Assembly: GCF_019468465.1 (NCBI RefSeq)
Contig: NZ_CP080519.1
Span: forward strand, 8,797,001 to 8,861,000
DNA length: 64,000 nucleotides
Direction: 5' to 3'
Source: Amycolatopsis sp. DSM 110486
Lineage (GTDB): Bacteria > Actinomycetota > Actinomycetes > Mycobacteriales > Pseudonocardiaceae
Part shown: positions 36,407 to 45,255 of the stretch, piece after piece
Layout of the letters: every line of letters starts with the position of its first letter
Numbering within the stretch: position 1 is the first letter of the stretch
The notes under the pieces: model-generated
Databases searched by the model: none
What the model saw: only the letters and a program-made list of their open reading frames with translations
What the model was told of the DNA's origin: nothing
Made by a program: the position numbers and the translations under genes

Positions 36407-37553
36407 GGGTGATCGGGCCTCGGTCGCGGGTGGCGTTGCGCGGGTCAATGACGACCGCGGCGTGGGAGAGCAATTCGACGCTGTGCTGCATTGCCGCATT
36501 GACCGAGGCCCGCTGCCGAACGGTCAGTGCGGCCAACCCGACCCAGCCGTCGGCGTGGTGGTGGCTGCGGACCAACTGCTGGGTGACCCGCAGCTGCTGG
36601 TCGGTCTGGTCCAGGTACGGGTTCTGCTTGCGCAGCATCGGCCGCAGCGGATCCAGAGCGTGCCAGACCCCGGTGAGGTTCGCGTCCACCGTCGCCAGCT
36701 CGGTCTGGCTGCCGGCGTCGCCGATCCCGTTCAGGTCCCATTGCAGGGCATCCTCGAGGATCTCGTGAGCCCGGCGACCCATGTCGATCGGCGTGATCGC
36801 GTTCGGCAGCGCCAGCTCGTCGGCGAGCCGGCCGATCGCCTCGAGCAGCGCATCGACATGCGGCACGATCGTCGCCAGCGGCCGGTCGTGCCACAACATC
36901 GCCTCGATCTTGCGGAAGCCGGTGAAGTCCGCGTCAGCGAGGCGGGCGGGGGCGACGCCGCGCGGCGGGTCGGCGTTGATGTCGTCACCGGTCTCGTCGT
37001 ACGCCCGGTAGGCGCCGCCCAGCGTCTCGTAAGTGAGGTGTGCGATCAGCCAGTCGTCTTTGGCGGCCGCTGCATCGCCGGCTTGCAGGTCGCAGCGCAG
37101 CCGGTTGACCTGTTCGGTGAGCGCGGGCAGTTGTCCGGTGATCCAGCCGACGTAGGTGTTGATCGGGATCCGCAGGTCGAGCCCCGTCACGGGGATGATC
37201 CCGTACACGTCGTAGGGCAATGGGTCACCTGTGACGATGACCGGCCGGCTGTACTTGATCGTGTAGTCGGTGATGCAGACCCAGCGGTAGGTTCCGGGCG
37301 GCACCGATGCGATGACCGCGCGGCTGACGCCGCGGCCGAAGTGCTCGACCTCGACGTAGATCCGCTCGGTCGCGGGGTCCTCCAGGTAGATCTCCGCGCC
37401 GGCGCCCTCGTTGTTGACGAAGACGAAGTCGTAGCGGCCGGCCGGTCCGCCGAGCCAGTCGTCGATGCCGTAGGGCGAGCCGACGACCAGCACGATGGGC
37501 TGCGTGCGGCTCGACGGCAGGGATCGTGTGGCCGAGGCCGTCGTGCTGCTCAT
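36399..37553 (-). CDS. efeO: EfeO-like imelysin protein with N-terminal cupredoxin domain
   Basis: Residues about 20-110 form a cupredoxin-like beta domain (YDFVFVNNEGAGAEIYLED, VPPGTYRWVCITDYTIKYS). Residues 125-380 are the M75/imelysin helical domain, with the metal-site region GFRKIEAMLWHDRPL (the family GxxxIExxLW motif, here GFRKIEAMLW). EfeO binds ferrous or ferric iron for uptake. The N-terminus MSSTTASATRSLPSSRT shows no signal peptide; the frame overlaps another upstream that reads MNVPESLRTSAIST, so the true N-terminus may have been lost by a shift. It precedes and overlaps the EfeB-like gene. Confidence 0.8.
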   Translation of the reverse strand: MSSTTASATRSLPSSRTQPIVLVVGSPYGIDDWLGGPAGRYDFVFVNNEGAGAEIYLEDPATERIYVEVEHFGRGVSRAVIASVPPGTYRWVCITDYTIKYSRPVIVTGDPLPYDVYGIIPVTGLDLRIPINTYVGWITGQLPALTEQVNRLRCDLQAGDAAAAKDDWLIAHLTYETLGGAYRAYDETGDDINADPPRGVAPARLADADFTGFRKIEAMLWHDRPLATIVPHVDALLEAIGRLADELALPNAITPIDMGRRAHEILEDALQWDLNGIGDAGSQTELATVDANLTGVWHALDPLRPMLRKQNPYLDQTDQQLRVTQQLVRSHHHADGWVGLAALTVRQRASVNAAMQHSVELLSHAAVVIDPRNATRDRGPITHD

Positions 37554-37756
37554 CGAGCCAAGCCTGGGTGTCGGTCATGAACGCATTCGATGGTGCCCAT
37601 TGCGCACCGGTGAACAGCGTGTGACCGGCCGGGCAGGTCGAGATGGCGGACGTCCTGAGACTTTCCGGAACGTTCATTACCTGATTCTCGCGGTGTCAAG
37701 ACCTGCGGCAGTTGACTTGCGGGACTCCCCACCACGAGAGGTCAGGTACTAAACCC

Positions 37757-39949
37757 ATGTCTGACAACGATTCGGCATCCGCGGACGGCAACAGATCGGC
37801 CACGGAGCGCAACCGGATCAGCCGGCGCCGGCTGATCCAGGCCGCGGGCGCCGCGGGTGCCGCGGTCGCCGCCGGCGGGCTGTCGGCCGTCCCGGCCGAG
37901 GCCGCACCGGCCGGCGCCGCACTGGCCGACGCCGCACAGGACGACAAGTCCGGCTCGAACTCGGCGCAGAACCGGCATCGCACCGGCACGATCAAGGACC
38001 TGAAGCACGTCGTCATCTTGATGCAGGAGAACCGGTCGTTCGATCACTACTTCGGCACCCTCGACCTGGCCGGCGCGCGCGGGTTCGGTGACAAGCAGGT
38101 GCTGACCTGGCAGAACGGCCAGACGATCTACTACGACCCCAACAGCCGCGCCGAGGGCTACTTGCTGCCCTACCACGCCGACAGCCTGAAGTACAACGCG
38201 CAGAACTCCAGCGCGCGCAACCGGTACTTCATGGAAGCCGATGTGCCGTGGCACCACGCTATCGCCAAGGCGTACACCATCGGTGACCACTACTTCTGCT
38301 CGCTGGACACCAGCACCAGCCCGAACCGCATCATGATGTGGGCCGGCACCAACGACGCGGCCGGCACCCAGGGTGGTCCGGTCATCAACAACAACGGCGA
38401 CTACGGCTACGCCTACAAGTTCAAGACCTACCCGGAAACGCTGCAGGACGCCGGCGTCAGCTGGCAGATCTACGTCAACAACGACACCGACGACAACTTC
38501 CTCGGCGACTACACCGACAACACCGTCCGTTCCTTCGCGGCGTTCGACCCGGCGAACGCGACCCCGCAGAACACCCAGCCCCGCAAGGGCCTGCTCGCCC
38601 GCGGCAACGTGGTGCACGCCCACACCACGCAGCCCGCCGGCATCAAGAACGACACCTCCAACCTCGACTACGTGTTGGGGGACTTCATCGCCGACTGCGA
38701 GTCGGGCGACCTCCCCGAGGTGTCCTGGGTCGTCGCGCCCGCGGCGTGGACCGAACACCCGACGTACGCCCCGAACAACGGCGCGGTCTACACCGACCGG
38801 GTGATCCAGGCGGTGCACGACAACCCCGAACTGTGGGAGTCGACGCTGATCATCCTGAACTACGACGAGCCCGACCACGCGAACCGCATCGGTGAAGGCG
38901 GCTTCTTCGACCACGTCGTCCCGCCGATCCCGGAGGTCGGCACCGTCGGTGAGCGCGCACCCGGAATCAAGCCCGGCTTCGGCGGTCGCGTGCCGTTCGT
39001 GCTGGTCTCGCCGTGGACCCGTGGCGGCTTCGTCAACTCCGAGGTGTTCGACCACACCTCGACGATCCAGCTGATCGAGGAGTGGACCAAGAGCCTCGGC
39101 AAGCCGGCCATCTGCAAGAACATCAACGACTGGCGGCGCAGCGTCTCCGGCAACCTGCTCTCGGCGATCGACTTCGGCAACTTCGACACGTCGTTCCCGA
39201 AGCTGCCGAAACCGGCCGACCTGCTCAAGTCGGTCGTCGTTGATGCCAGCCTGCCGGCAGTGCCCCAGCCGGCCGTCGGTGCGCAGGTCATGCCGACCCA
39301 GCAGATCACCGGCAAGGCGAAGCGGAGCCCGCTGTCGTTCCAGCCCAACGGCGTCCTCGTGGAGAACCACAACACCGGCACCGCGACCGCGACCTTCACC
39401 GTCGAAGGCGGCGCAGGCGGCAAGGCGGTCAACCTGGTCGGGCTGGCCGACAAGTACGTGCCCGCCCTCGTCGGCGCCGAGCCGCTCGGCATCGGCCAGG
39501 ACGCGCTGCCGCTCACGGCCGGCAACCAGCGGTCGAACTCGTATACCTGGGACACCAAGGCGACGAACGGCAAGTACGCGTTCACCTTCTACGGGCCCGA
39601 CCACTTCATCCGGTCCTTCGCCGGCACCGTCGTCCCGGCCAACGACCGGACCTCGGCCCAGCCGCGGGTCGACGTTCGGCTGGTCAAGGGAAACACGCGG
39701 TCGGACGGTCGGGGCAAGTCGGCCGACGCGACTGTCGAGTTCACCCTGTCCGCCGACGGCAGCCGGTCAGTGACCTACACGCTGACCGCGAACGACTTCG
39801 CCGGGAGGAAGACGACCATCCAGGTGCCCGCCGGCAAGCACAGCGTCGTCACCTGGCCGACCGAGGACGGCTACTACGACGTGATCATCACGGCGAAGGA
39901 GTCTGCCGACTTCATGCAGCGGTTCGCCGGTCGCGCCGCGGAGAAGTGA
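37757..39949 (+). CDS. Phospholipase C, phosphoesterase family, Tat-exported
   Basis: The protein has 730 residues. The Tat signal is RNRISRRRLIQAAGAAGAAV (twin Arg near residue 25), cleaved after AEA. The catalytic domain starts IKDLKHVVILMQENRSFDHY with the conserved ENRSFDHYFGT, and has YTIGDHYFCS, TSPNRIMMW, LNYDEPD and FFDHVVPP, all metal or active-site segments of the bacterial phosphoesterase family (PF04185). Two C-terminal beta domains (about 535-620 and 645-725) are of the DUF756 type. The enzyme cleaves phosphatidylcholine or sphingomyelin head groups and may serve phosphate or lipid scavenging. A strong hairpin follows the stop. Confidence 0.9.
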   Translation: MSDNDSASADGNRSATERNRISRRRLIQAAGAAGAAVAAGGLSAVPAEAAPAGAALADAAQDDKSGSNSAQNRHRTGTIKDLKHVVILMQENRSFDHYFGTLDLAGARGFGDKQVLTWQNGQTIYYDPNSRAEGYLLPYHADSLKYNAQNSSARNRYFMEADVPWHHAIAKAYTIGDHYFCSLDTSTSPNRIMMWAGTNDAAGTQGGPVINNNGDYGYAYKFKTYPETLQDAGVSWQIYVNNDTDDNFLGDYTDNTVRSFAAFDPANATPQNTQPRKGLLARGNVVHAHTTQPAGIKNDTSNLDYVLGDFIADCESGDLPEVSWVVAPAAWTEHPTYAPNNGAVYTDRVIQAVHDNPELWESTLIILNYDEPDHANRIGEGGFFDHVVPPIPEVGTVGERAPGIKPGFGGRVPFVLVSPWTRGGFVNSEVFDHTSTIQLIEEWTKSLGKPAICKNINDWRRSVSGNLLSAIDFGNFDTSFPKLPKPADLLKSVVVDASLPAVPQPAVGAQVMPTQQITGKAKRSPLSFQPNGVLVENHNTGTATATFTVEGGAGGKAVNLVGLADKYVPALVGAEPLGIGQDALPLTAGNQRSNSYTWDTKATNGKYAFTFYGPDHFIRSFAGTVVPANDRTSAQPRVDVRLVKGNTRSDGRGKSADATVEFTLSADGSRSVTYTLTANDFAGRKTTIQVPAGKHSVVTWPTEDGYYDVIITAKESADFMQRFAGRAAEK

Positions 39950-39979
39950 GCCTTTCGCCCACCGCTTTGAGCTAGTCGC

Positions 39980-40015
39980 GATGTGCCCGCGTTCCCGCCG
40001 GATCGCGGGCACATC
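39980..40015 (+). terminator. Hairpin terminator of the phospholipase C gene
   Basis: GATGTGCCCGCG (39980-39991), 12-base loop, CGCGGGCACATC (40004-40015): a perfect 12-bp stem, extended by CGCG on both sides with a bulge. There is no T-run. It lies 30 bases after the stop codon at 39947-39949. Confidence 0.6.
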
Positions 40016-40379
40016 CGCGATGGGGCGACGCCCTGGCCGCACTGGCGGGGCTTCGAAGTTGTGGTGTGCGGTGGGGTGCCGCAGTCGAGCGGGTCATCCT
40101 CACCCGCGAACGCCGCAGCACCCTGGAGTTGGTACAGCCTCGTTTCGGAGCCTCTGGAGAGTCTGCAGGCATTACGGCCGGCGGCCCGCTGGGCGCAAAC
40201 GATGGCTGGCCGACGTCTTCACCGATGTCTGATCGAACTGGGGTGCGCCTGGTTCGGCAGCGCAAGAGCGTTCCCACACCGACCGGACGGGTGCACATCC
40301 CTGACCGACCCGACGTTGCGGCAGTAGTGATCAGCGTGCAGGGCATCGAGCGCAGGGCCAGCCCGCCTGTGCTCGCGGT
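40016..40379. other. Stretch without recognisable gene
   Basis: No supported feature between the phospholipase terminator and the damaged minus-strand frame beginning near 40380. Confidence 0.3.
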
Positions 40380-40680
40380 TGGTTGCGAGTCGTCATAGTT
40401 GAAATACGCGCCTTCCAGCGTTCCCAGGGGATACGACGGATAACCTGCCGGCGGGAAGCTTCCGTTCACGGCGCCGTAGCACTCGCTGGAGTTGTCGAGT
40501 CGGTTACTGTAGAGGATGCCGCTGTCCCAGCGGCGCTGACGGCGGGAGACCCGGCGCCATATGCACCGCAACTGTTGTCGGGCAACAGGTTGACCTCTTC
40601 CCCGCAGTTCACCTGTGCAGTGGAGAACTGCAGCGCGGGGCCCGTGTCGTGGAACAACGTGACCCGCCGCTGCGCTTGAC
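40380..40680 (-). pseudogene. Decayed small secreted-type protein, unidentified
   Basis: Two frames look coding in order: RRVTLFHDTGPALQFSTA, QVNCGEEVNLLPDNSC (about 40660-40570), then after a shift SNRLDNSSECYGAVNG, SFPPAGYPSYPLGTLEGAYF (about 40500-40390). Several Cys and aromatic residues suggest an extracellular protein. I cannot name the family, and no signal peptide or start remains. Confidence 0.3.
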
Positions 40681-40956
40681 GCCCATTGAGGTTGGTGCGC
40701 AACACCACATGACAGCACCGCTGCCTGGCAGTTGGACAACGCCGCGTTCTTCGGCGAGGTGCTCGACGGTCGTGCCGAGCCGCCGGGCCCCGGGGGTTCG
40801 TCGAAGGTCGGGCCCGTCGACGTCGGCACGCGGCCCGCAGCGGTTGACAAATAGTCCTACCAATAGTCCATACTGCTGAGCGTCGATTCCGCACTCACGC
40901 CGAGGTGAGTCGCCGCCCCGCGTTGAAGGGTGGCTGCCCTCGCCGAAGGGACGGTT

Positions 40957-42033
40957 ATGAACGTGTGGCGCTCGATCTCCCGGCCGCTCGCGGCCCTGCT
41001 TGTGGTCACGGCGGTCGCCGCGTGTGGTGGTGGGGCGGGTGATGACTCGGCGGCCCAGGCCGCGGCCGACAAGCTGAGTCCCGCTCAGCTGGCGGCCGCC
41101 GCGGCCAAGGAGGGGGCCGTCGTTTGGTACACGACCTTCGCCGACACCGACGTGCAGCCCATCATCGCCGATTTCAACAAGACGTACCCGAACGTCAAGG
41201 TGAACGCGTTGCGGCCCAGCGCATCCGAGCTGCCCCAGCGCATCATCACCGAACAACGCGGCGGGAAGTACAACGCGGACGTCGTCTCCGGGGAGGGGCC
41301 GCAGATCGCGCAGCTCGTGCAGGCCGGCGCGTTGCAGCCTTACCAGCCGAAGGACGCGCCGCCGCTGCCTGGCGGCCTGACGCTGCCGGCCGGTTACCAG
41401 GGCGTCGTCTACGTGCTCACCACGGTCTTGGCGTGGAACCCGGCCGTGGTGGCGCAGCGCGGACTGACGGCACCCAAGTCGTGGGAGGACCTGACGCGGC
41501 CCGAGTGGAAGGGCCAGTTCTCCATCGACCCCTACGCGGTGAACTGGTACGACAGCCTGATCATCGCCATGGGACACGACAAGGCGCTGGCGCTGCTGAA
41601 GGCACTCGGCGCGAACTCACCGCGCTTCGTGCAGAGCCACACCGTGTCGCTGACGAACGTCCAGGCGGGCGAGCCGCCCATCGCGGCGACCGCGTACGGC
41701 TACAAGGCCTCGGCGCTGAAGCGGAAGACTCCGGGCGAACTGGACTTCGCCAACGGCACCCCGCTGCCGGCGTCGCTCAGCCTGATCGACGTCGTCAAGA
41801 ACTCGCCGCACCCCAACGCCGCCCGGCTTTTCGACGACTGGATCGTCTCGAAGGCCGGCCAGGAAGCAGTCGTCCGGATCACCAACCACACCTCGATCCG
41901 GACGGACGTCACGAACGACGAGGCTGTCTGGGACCCGACCAAATGGGCCCCGGCCTGGAGCCACCCGGTCCTCGCGCAGTCGGACTACAACAACTACCTC
42001 GCTGAGATGAAAGCGGCGCTTCGCGCTCCGTGA
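40957..42033 (+). CDS. ABC transporter substrate-binding lipoprotein, iron(III)-type
   Basis: ATG 40957 has GAAGGGACGG before it. The signal ISRPLAALLVVTAVAAC ends in a lipobox (VAAC). The mature protein has the two-lobed family 1 pattern: GAVVWYTTFADTDVQPIIAD, VNALRPSASELPQRIITEQ, YNADVVSGEG, SWEDLTRPEWKGQFSIDP and the late TNHTSIRTDV. FbpA-type proteins of this form bind ferric iron or organic anions. No permease or ATPase gene is adjacent, so its transporter is encoded elsewhere. It lies near the EfeO/EfeB-like pair, but on the other strand. Confidence 0.85.
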   Translation: MNVWRSISRPLAALLVVTAVAACGGGAGDDSAAQAAADKLSPAQLAAAAAKEGAVVWYTTFADTDVQPIIADFNKTYPNVKVNALRPSASELPQRIITEQRGGKYNADVVSGEGPQIAQLVQAGALQPYQPKDAPPLPGGLTLPAGYQGVVYVLTTVLAWNPAVVAQRGLTAPKSWEDLTRPEWKGQFSIDPYAVNWYDSLIIAMGHDKALALLKALGANSPRFVQSHTVSLTNVQAGEPPIAATAYGYKASALKRKTPGELDFANGTPLPASLSLIDVVKNSPHPNAARLFDDWIVSKAGQEAVVRITNHTSIRTDVTNDEAVWDPTKWAPAWSHPVLAQSDYNNYLAEMKAALRAP

Positions 42034-42051
42034 CAAGGAGCGCGAAGCGCC
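42015..42051. terminator. 15-bp perfect hairpin over the stop codon, bidirectional
   Basis: GGCGCTTCGCGCTCC (42015-42029), 7-base loop, GGAGCGCGAAGCGCC (42037-42051). The TGA stop of the binding-protein gene lies inside the loop. The minus-strand gene ends 17 bases to the right, so the hairpin can serve both convergent genes. Confidence 0.7.
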
Positions 42052-42067
42052 AGGAACCGTCAGCCCG

Positions 42068-43315
42068 TCAGGCCGGCAGGGAAGACAGCGGCACGGCGAA
42101 CACCGAGCGGCCACACGTCTGGCCCTGGGCGGAGCAATCCGTCGTCGACCATTCCGACTGGGACCACACCAGGCCGGTGGACCAGTCGTACGTCAGGGCT
42201 TCCGGATGCACTGCCCAGCAGGCCGTCGTGGCGGGGGAGCTGCAGGTCGAAGAGTTGCTCGCAGTGGTCGTCTGGGTCCAGAGCTGGCCGTTGAGCGTGG
42301 CGGAGCTGTGGGAGACGTACCACTTGCCGTTGTGGGAGAGGACGCCCTGCATGTTGCCGACGGAGCTGCGGAAGGCCTCGGTGGCGGGTGTGGTGCCCGT
42401 GCTCGCCAGGAGGTAGTCGGCACCGGTGGGGTAGCGGTAGAGGCGGCCGTGGAGGGATTGGTCGGCGAAGTATTCCGTGGTGACGATGGTGGCGGGCGAG
42501 GTGGTGCGGTCCAGTGACATCGAGGAGAAACAGGGGACGCCGGTGTCGGACTGCATGCTGCAGGTGCCGCCGGCGTAGGTGTAGTAGCCGATTTGCATCA
42601 GGGCGTACTTGTAGGTGTAGGCGGCGTATCCGGCGGACGTCTTGCCTATCGAGTTGGACGTCGTGTCGCTCATCTGCAGGATGTGTTTGGTACTGAAGAC
42701 GCGGATGGCGGTGGAGGTGTTGCCGACGGCCGTGACGTAGATCTTGTCGCCGTACCAGGCCATGCCGCCCATGTGGGCTTTGGCGGCGGTGAAACTCGAG
42801 CCGGTGCTGTTGGGGACCGCGAGGTACACCATGCGGTTGGTGGGCGCGGCCGGCTTGTCGTAGTTGACGGCCATGATGCGGGCGTCGTCGTAGCGGCCGA
42901 GGGCGTCGCCGCTGTGCCAGCCGGACAGGATGATCTTGTCGGCGCCCCACATGCCGTCGTCGTCGGCGTCGCCGGAGGTGGTGATGCCCTGGGGGACCCA
43001 GGTGGCGCTGTTCGCGCGGTCGGTGTCCCAGCAGAAGGACGTGGTGGCCACCGGCGCCTTGGGGAGCGCGGCTTTTTCGGCGGCGGTGCAGCCGGTGGTG
43101 GGGTAGCTGGGGTCGTTGACGACGGTGTTGAGGCTGACGTTGGGCAGGGCGTTGTCGAGCGCCGTCAACGCGGCGGTCGGGGTGGCGTGCCAGACCAGGC
43201 TCTGTTTGGTCGTGGTGGTCAGCGGATCGCTGTAGGCGGCGCTCGCGGTGCCGGGGATCGCGAGCGCGCCGGCGGCGACGGCGAGCACGAGGAGGAGCAC
43301 TCGGGGAATTCGCAT
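42068..43315 (-). CDS. Secreted protein of unknown function
   Basis: ATG 43313-43315 starts a clear signal peptide (PRVLLLVLAVAAGALAIPG, cleavage at TASAA). The mature 390 residues have recurrent short strands with aromatic and small residues, such as MGGMAWYGDKIYVTAVGN, TSPATIVTTEYF, LYRYPTGADYLLAS, GVLSHNGKWYVSHSS and ALTYDWSTGLVWSQSEW, which suggests a beta-propeller. Six Cys are present, probably as disulfides. I do not recognise a catalytic motif. The frame may begin three codons earlier at 43324. It is convergent with the binding-protein gene. Confidence 0.7.
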   Translation of the reverse strand: MRIPRVLLLVLAVAAGALAIPGTASAAYSDPLTTTTKQSLVWHATPTAALTALDNALPNVSLNTVVNDPSYPTTGCTAAEKAALPKAPVATTSFCWDTDRANSATWVPQGITTSGDADDDGMWGADKIILSGWHSGDALGRYDDARIMAVNYDKPAAPTNRMVYLAVPNSTGSSFTAAKAHMGGMAWYGDKIYVTAVGNTSTAIRVFSTKHILQMSDTTSNSIGKTSAGYAAYTYKYALMQIGYYTYAGGTCSMQSDTGVPCFSSMSLDRTTSPATIVTTEYFADQSLHGRLYRYPTGADYLLASTGTTPATEAFRSSVGNMQGVLSHNGKWYVSHSSATLNGQLWTQTTTASNSSTCSSPATTACWAVHPEALTYDWSTGLVWSQSEWSTTDCSAQGQTCGRSVFAVPLSSLPA

Positions 43316-43469
43316 GACGACCATTTCTGCACGCGATTCGGGAAAGTGTCAAACCGTCGCGTGAACCGAGTTTGTACGATTCTTGTACAATTCTTCGGTA
43401 GGAATAGGCTGGGGTCGTATTGGTGCTTTCAGGCGAAACCCGTGTCCGGCCGCGTGCCGATGGGACTGG

Positions 43470-43620
43470 ATGACCGCCATGCCCGTCGAAACCGCGCTGA
43501 TCGCGCTCGGCACCGTCGCCGTGCGGACGGCCACGAAGCTGTGGCTCGGCGACCACGAGATCGCCGCGGAGGTCGGGGGAGCGGTGGTCGACCGGCTGTC
43601 CGGGCAGCTCACGAAGGAGC
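43470..43620 (+). pseudogene. NACHT-type protein, N-terminal fragment
   Basis: ATG 43470 reads MTAMPVETALIALGTVAVRT, ATKLWLGDHEIAAEVGGAVV, DRLSGQLTKERD. This resembles the N-terminal helical part of actinobacterial NACHT-domain NTPases, which often act in defence or signalling. After about codon 51 the frame enters sequence belonging, on the other strand, to an SRPBCC gene. The NTPase domain is therefore deleted. Confidence 0.45.
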
Positions 43621-43806
43621 GCGACCGTCGCCGTACCAGCCGGCGCGGTTCTTGCCGCGCTGGGCGAACCAGGGCCAGACGCGCTCGGGCGGGGCGGGCA
43701 GGGTGAAGGCGCGGTCCATGACAGCGTCGGCGTGGGGGACGAGGTCGTCGCCGGGCAAGGCGGCGGTGAGCTCCGCCGGGCGGGGTGTGACTCCGAGGCT
43801 GAACAC
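43620..43806 (-). pseudogene. SRPBCC-family protein, N-terminal fragment
   Basis: GTG 43804-43806 starts FSLGVTPRPAELTAALPGDD, LVPHADAVMDRAFTLPAPPE, RVWPWFAQRGKNRAGWYGDG. PGDDLVP--D-VMDRAFTLPAPPE-VWPWF is the typical start of an SRPBCC (polyketide-cyclase/START-like) protein of about 180 residues. It is cut at about 43620 by the NACHT fragment. The gene is divergent from the marR gene and shares its upstream region, so it may once have been the regulated target. Confidence 0.6.
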
Positions 43807-43857
43807 GGGCGACCTCCGTATCGGATGAAACCGTATCAGTCGAGGTAGAATGCGGGC

Positions 43858-44310
43858 ATGAGTGGGAAGTCGCGGGCGACTGATCGTCCGGGGGATGACT
43901 CGCCGTTCGCGCTGGGGTTGCTGCTGCGCCGCGCGCACGCGCGAGTGGCGAGCACGATGACAGCCGCCATGCGGCCGCACGGGCTGGATCTGCGGCACTT
44001 CGCCGTGCTGATCATCCTGGTGGACCAAGGGCCGACCACGCAGCGGGACCTGGTCGAGGCGACGGGCTCGGACAAGGCCGGGATCATGCGGGTCGTCGAC
44101 GATCTGGAGGAGAAGGGGTTCGCGGTCCGCAAGTCCGTGCCGGGGGACCGGCGCGTGCGTGAGGTCGAGATCACCGAAGCCGGGTTGACGGCGTTTGACG
44201 CGGCGCACGATGACGCGGTGGGGCCGGCGCAGGAGTTGGTGTCGCACCTGCGGCCAGGTGAGCCGGCGAAGTTGATGGATTTGCTGACGCGGTTCTCGTA
44301 TCCGGAGTAA
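43858..44310 (+). CDS. MarR-family transcriptional regulator
   Basis: 150 residues with the usual MarR plan: LLLRRAHARVASTMTAAMRP (dimer helix), LRHFAVLIILVDQGPTTQRD, recognition helix DKAGIMRVVDDLEEKGF, and the wing with SVPGDRRVREVEITEAG. Such proteins bind palindromes in their own promoter and respond to phenolic or oxidant ligands. It is divergently placed from the truncated SRPBCC gene, 51 bases apart. CCGTATC occurs twice in that gap (near 43811 and 43829), a possible operator. Confidence 0.87.
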   Translation: MSGKSRATDRPGDDSPFALGLLLRRAHARVASTMTAAMRPHGLDLRHFAVLIILVDQGPTTQRDLVEATGSDKAGIMRVVDDLEEKGFAVRKSVPGDRRVREVEITEAGLTAFDAAHDDAVGPAQELVSHLRPGEPAKLMDLLTRFSYPE

Positions 44311-44368
44311 GCGTCCGGTCCACTGTGGATGATTCTGGCGCAGCAACGGCCGTTGGGGTGTCGCAGGT

Positions 44369-45220
44369 TTAGGCGGGGAGCCAGCGGTCGGCCAGAGCTG
44401 AGACCCATTCCGTCGCCGGCCCCGGATCGTCGGGCGGGCTGTCGACGATCACCAGTTCGTCGACGCCCAGTGTGGCCAGCTCCGCGACGTCGCCAGGGGC
44501 GGGATTGCGCAGGGCGACGGCGATCCGCAGTTCGGCGAGGTCTCGGCCCTGCGTTGCGAGGAAGTCCTAGCGATCGGCGACCTCGGGAACGCCGTCGAGG
44601 TTGAAGCCGTACCAGCCGTCGCCCAGGGTGGCGGCGCGGCGAAGCGCCGAGTCGCTGTTGCCGCCGAAGATGATCGGGATGGTGGCGCGACAAGGTTTCG
44701 GATTCACGCGGATGGATGAGAACCGGACGAAGTCGCCCATGAAGGAGGCGACGTCCGAGCGCCACAACGTGCGCATCGCGGCCACGTACTCCTCAGTCCG
44801 CGCCGTCCGCCGGGCGAAGGGCACGCCGAGCGCGTCGAACTCCTCGCGCGACCAGCCGACGCCCACGCCGAGGGTGAGGCGGCCGCCGGACAGGACGTCG
44901 AGGCTCGCGGCCTGCTTGGCGACGACGATCGGGTTGTGCTCGGGCAAGAGCAAAACACCCGTGGCGACGCGGATGGTCGACGTGGCCGCGGCGGCGAAAC
45001 TGAGGCCGATCAAAGGGTCGAGCCAGTCCGCGGCCGCCGGGACGGCGATGCGGCCATCGGCGGAGTACGGGTAGCGCGACGACGCGCGGTCGACCATCAC
45101 GACGTGCTCGCCCGACCACAGCGTCGCGAAGCCGCACGCCTCGGCCGCCACGGCGACCGCGTCGATCACGGCCCGGCGGGCGCCGGTGCCGATGCCCAGT
45201 GCGTGCAAGCCGAGTTGCAT
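44369..45220 (-). pseudogene. LLM-class F420-dependent oxidoreductase, with internal amber codon
   Basis: ATG 45218-45220 (or GTG 45226) starts MQLGLHALGIGTGARRAVID. The TIM barrel has LWSGEHVVM, TGVLLLPEHNPIVVAKQAAS, GVGVGWSREEF and PIIFGGNSDSALRRAATLGD, typical of flavin/F420-dependent luciferase-like enzymes. After VPEVADR a TAG stands at 44567-44569, but the same frame goes on with DFLATQGRDLAELRIAVA to VSALADRWLPA and TAA at 44369. A full family member would be about 283 residues. A nonsense mutation, read-through or sequence error are the options. Confidence 0.7.
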
Positions 45221-45255
45221 GGCCACCGTGCCTCCGCTTCTGGGTGAACCGCGGT

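Noticed and set aside
37742..39604. 620-codon minus-strand frame opposite phospholipase C
   Set aside because: Opposite a gene with Tat signal and catalytic motifs; no domain of its own.
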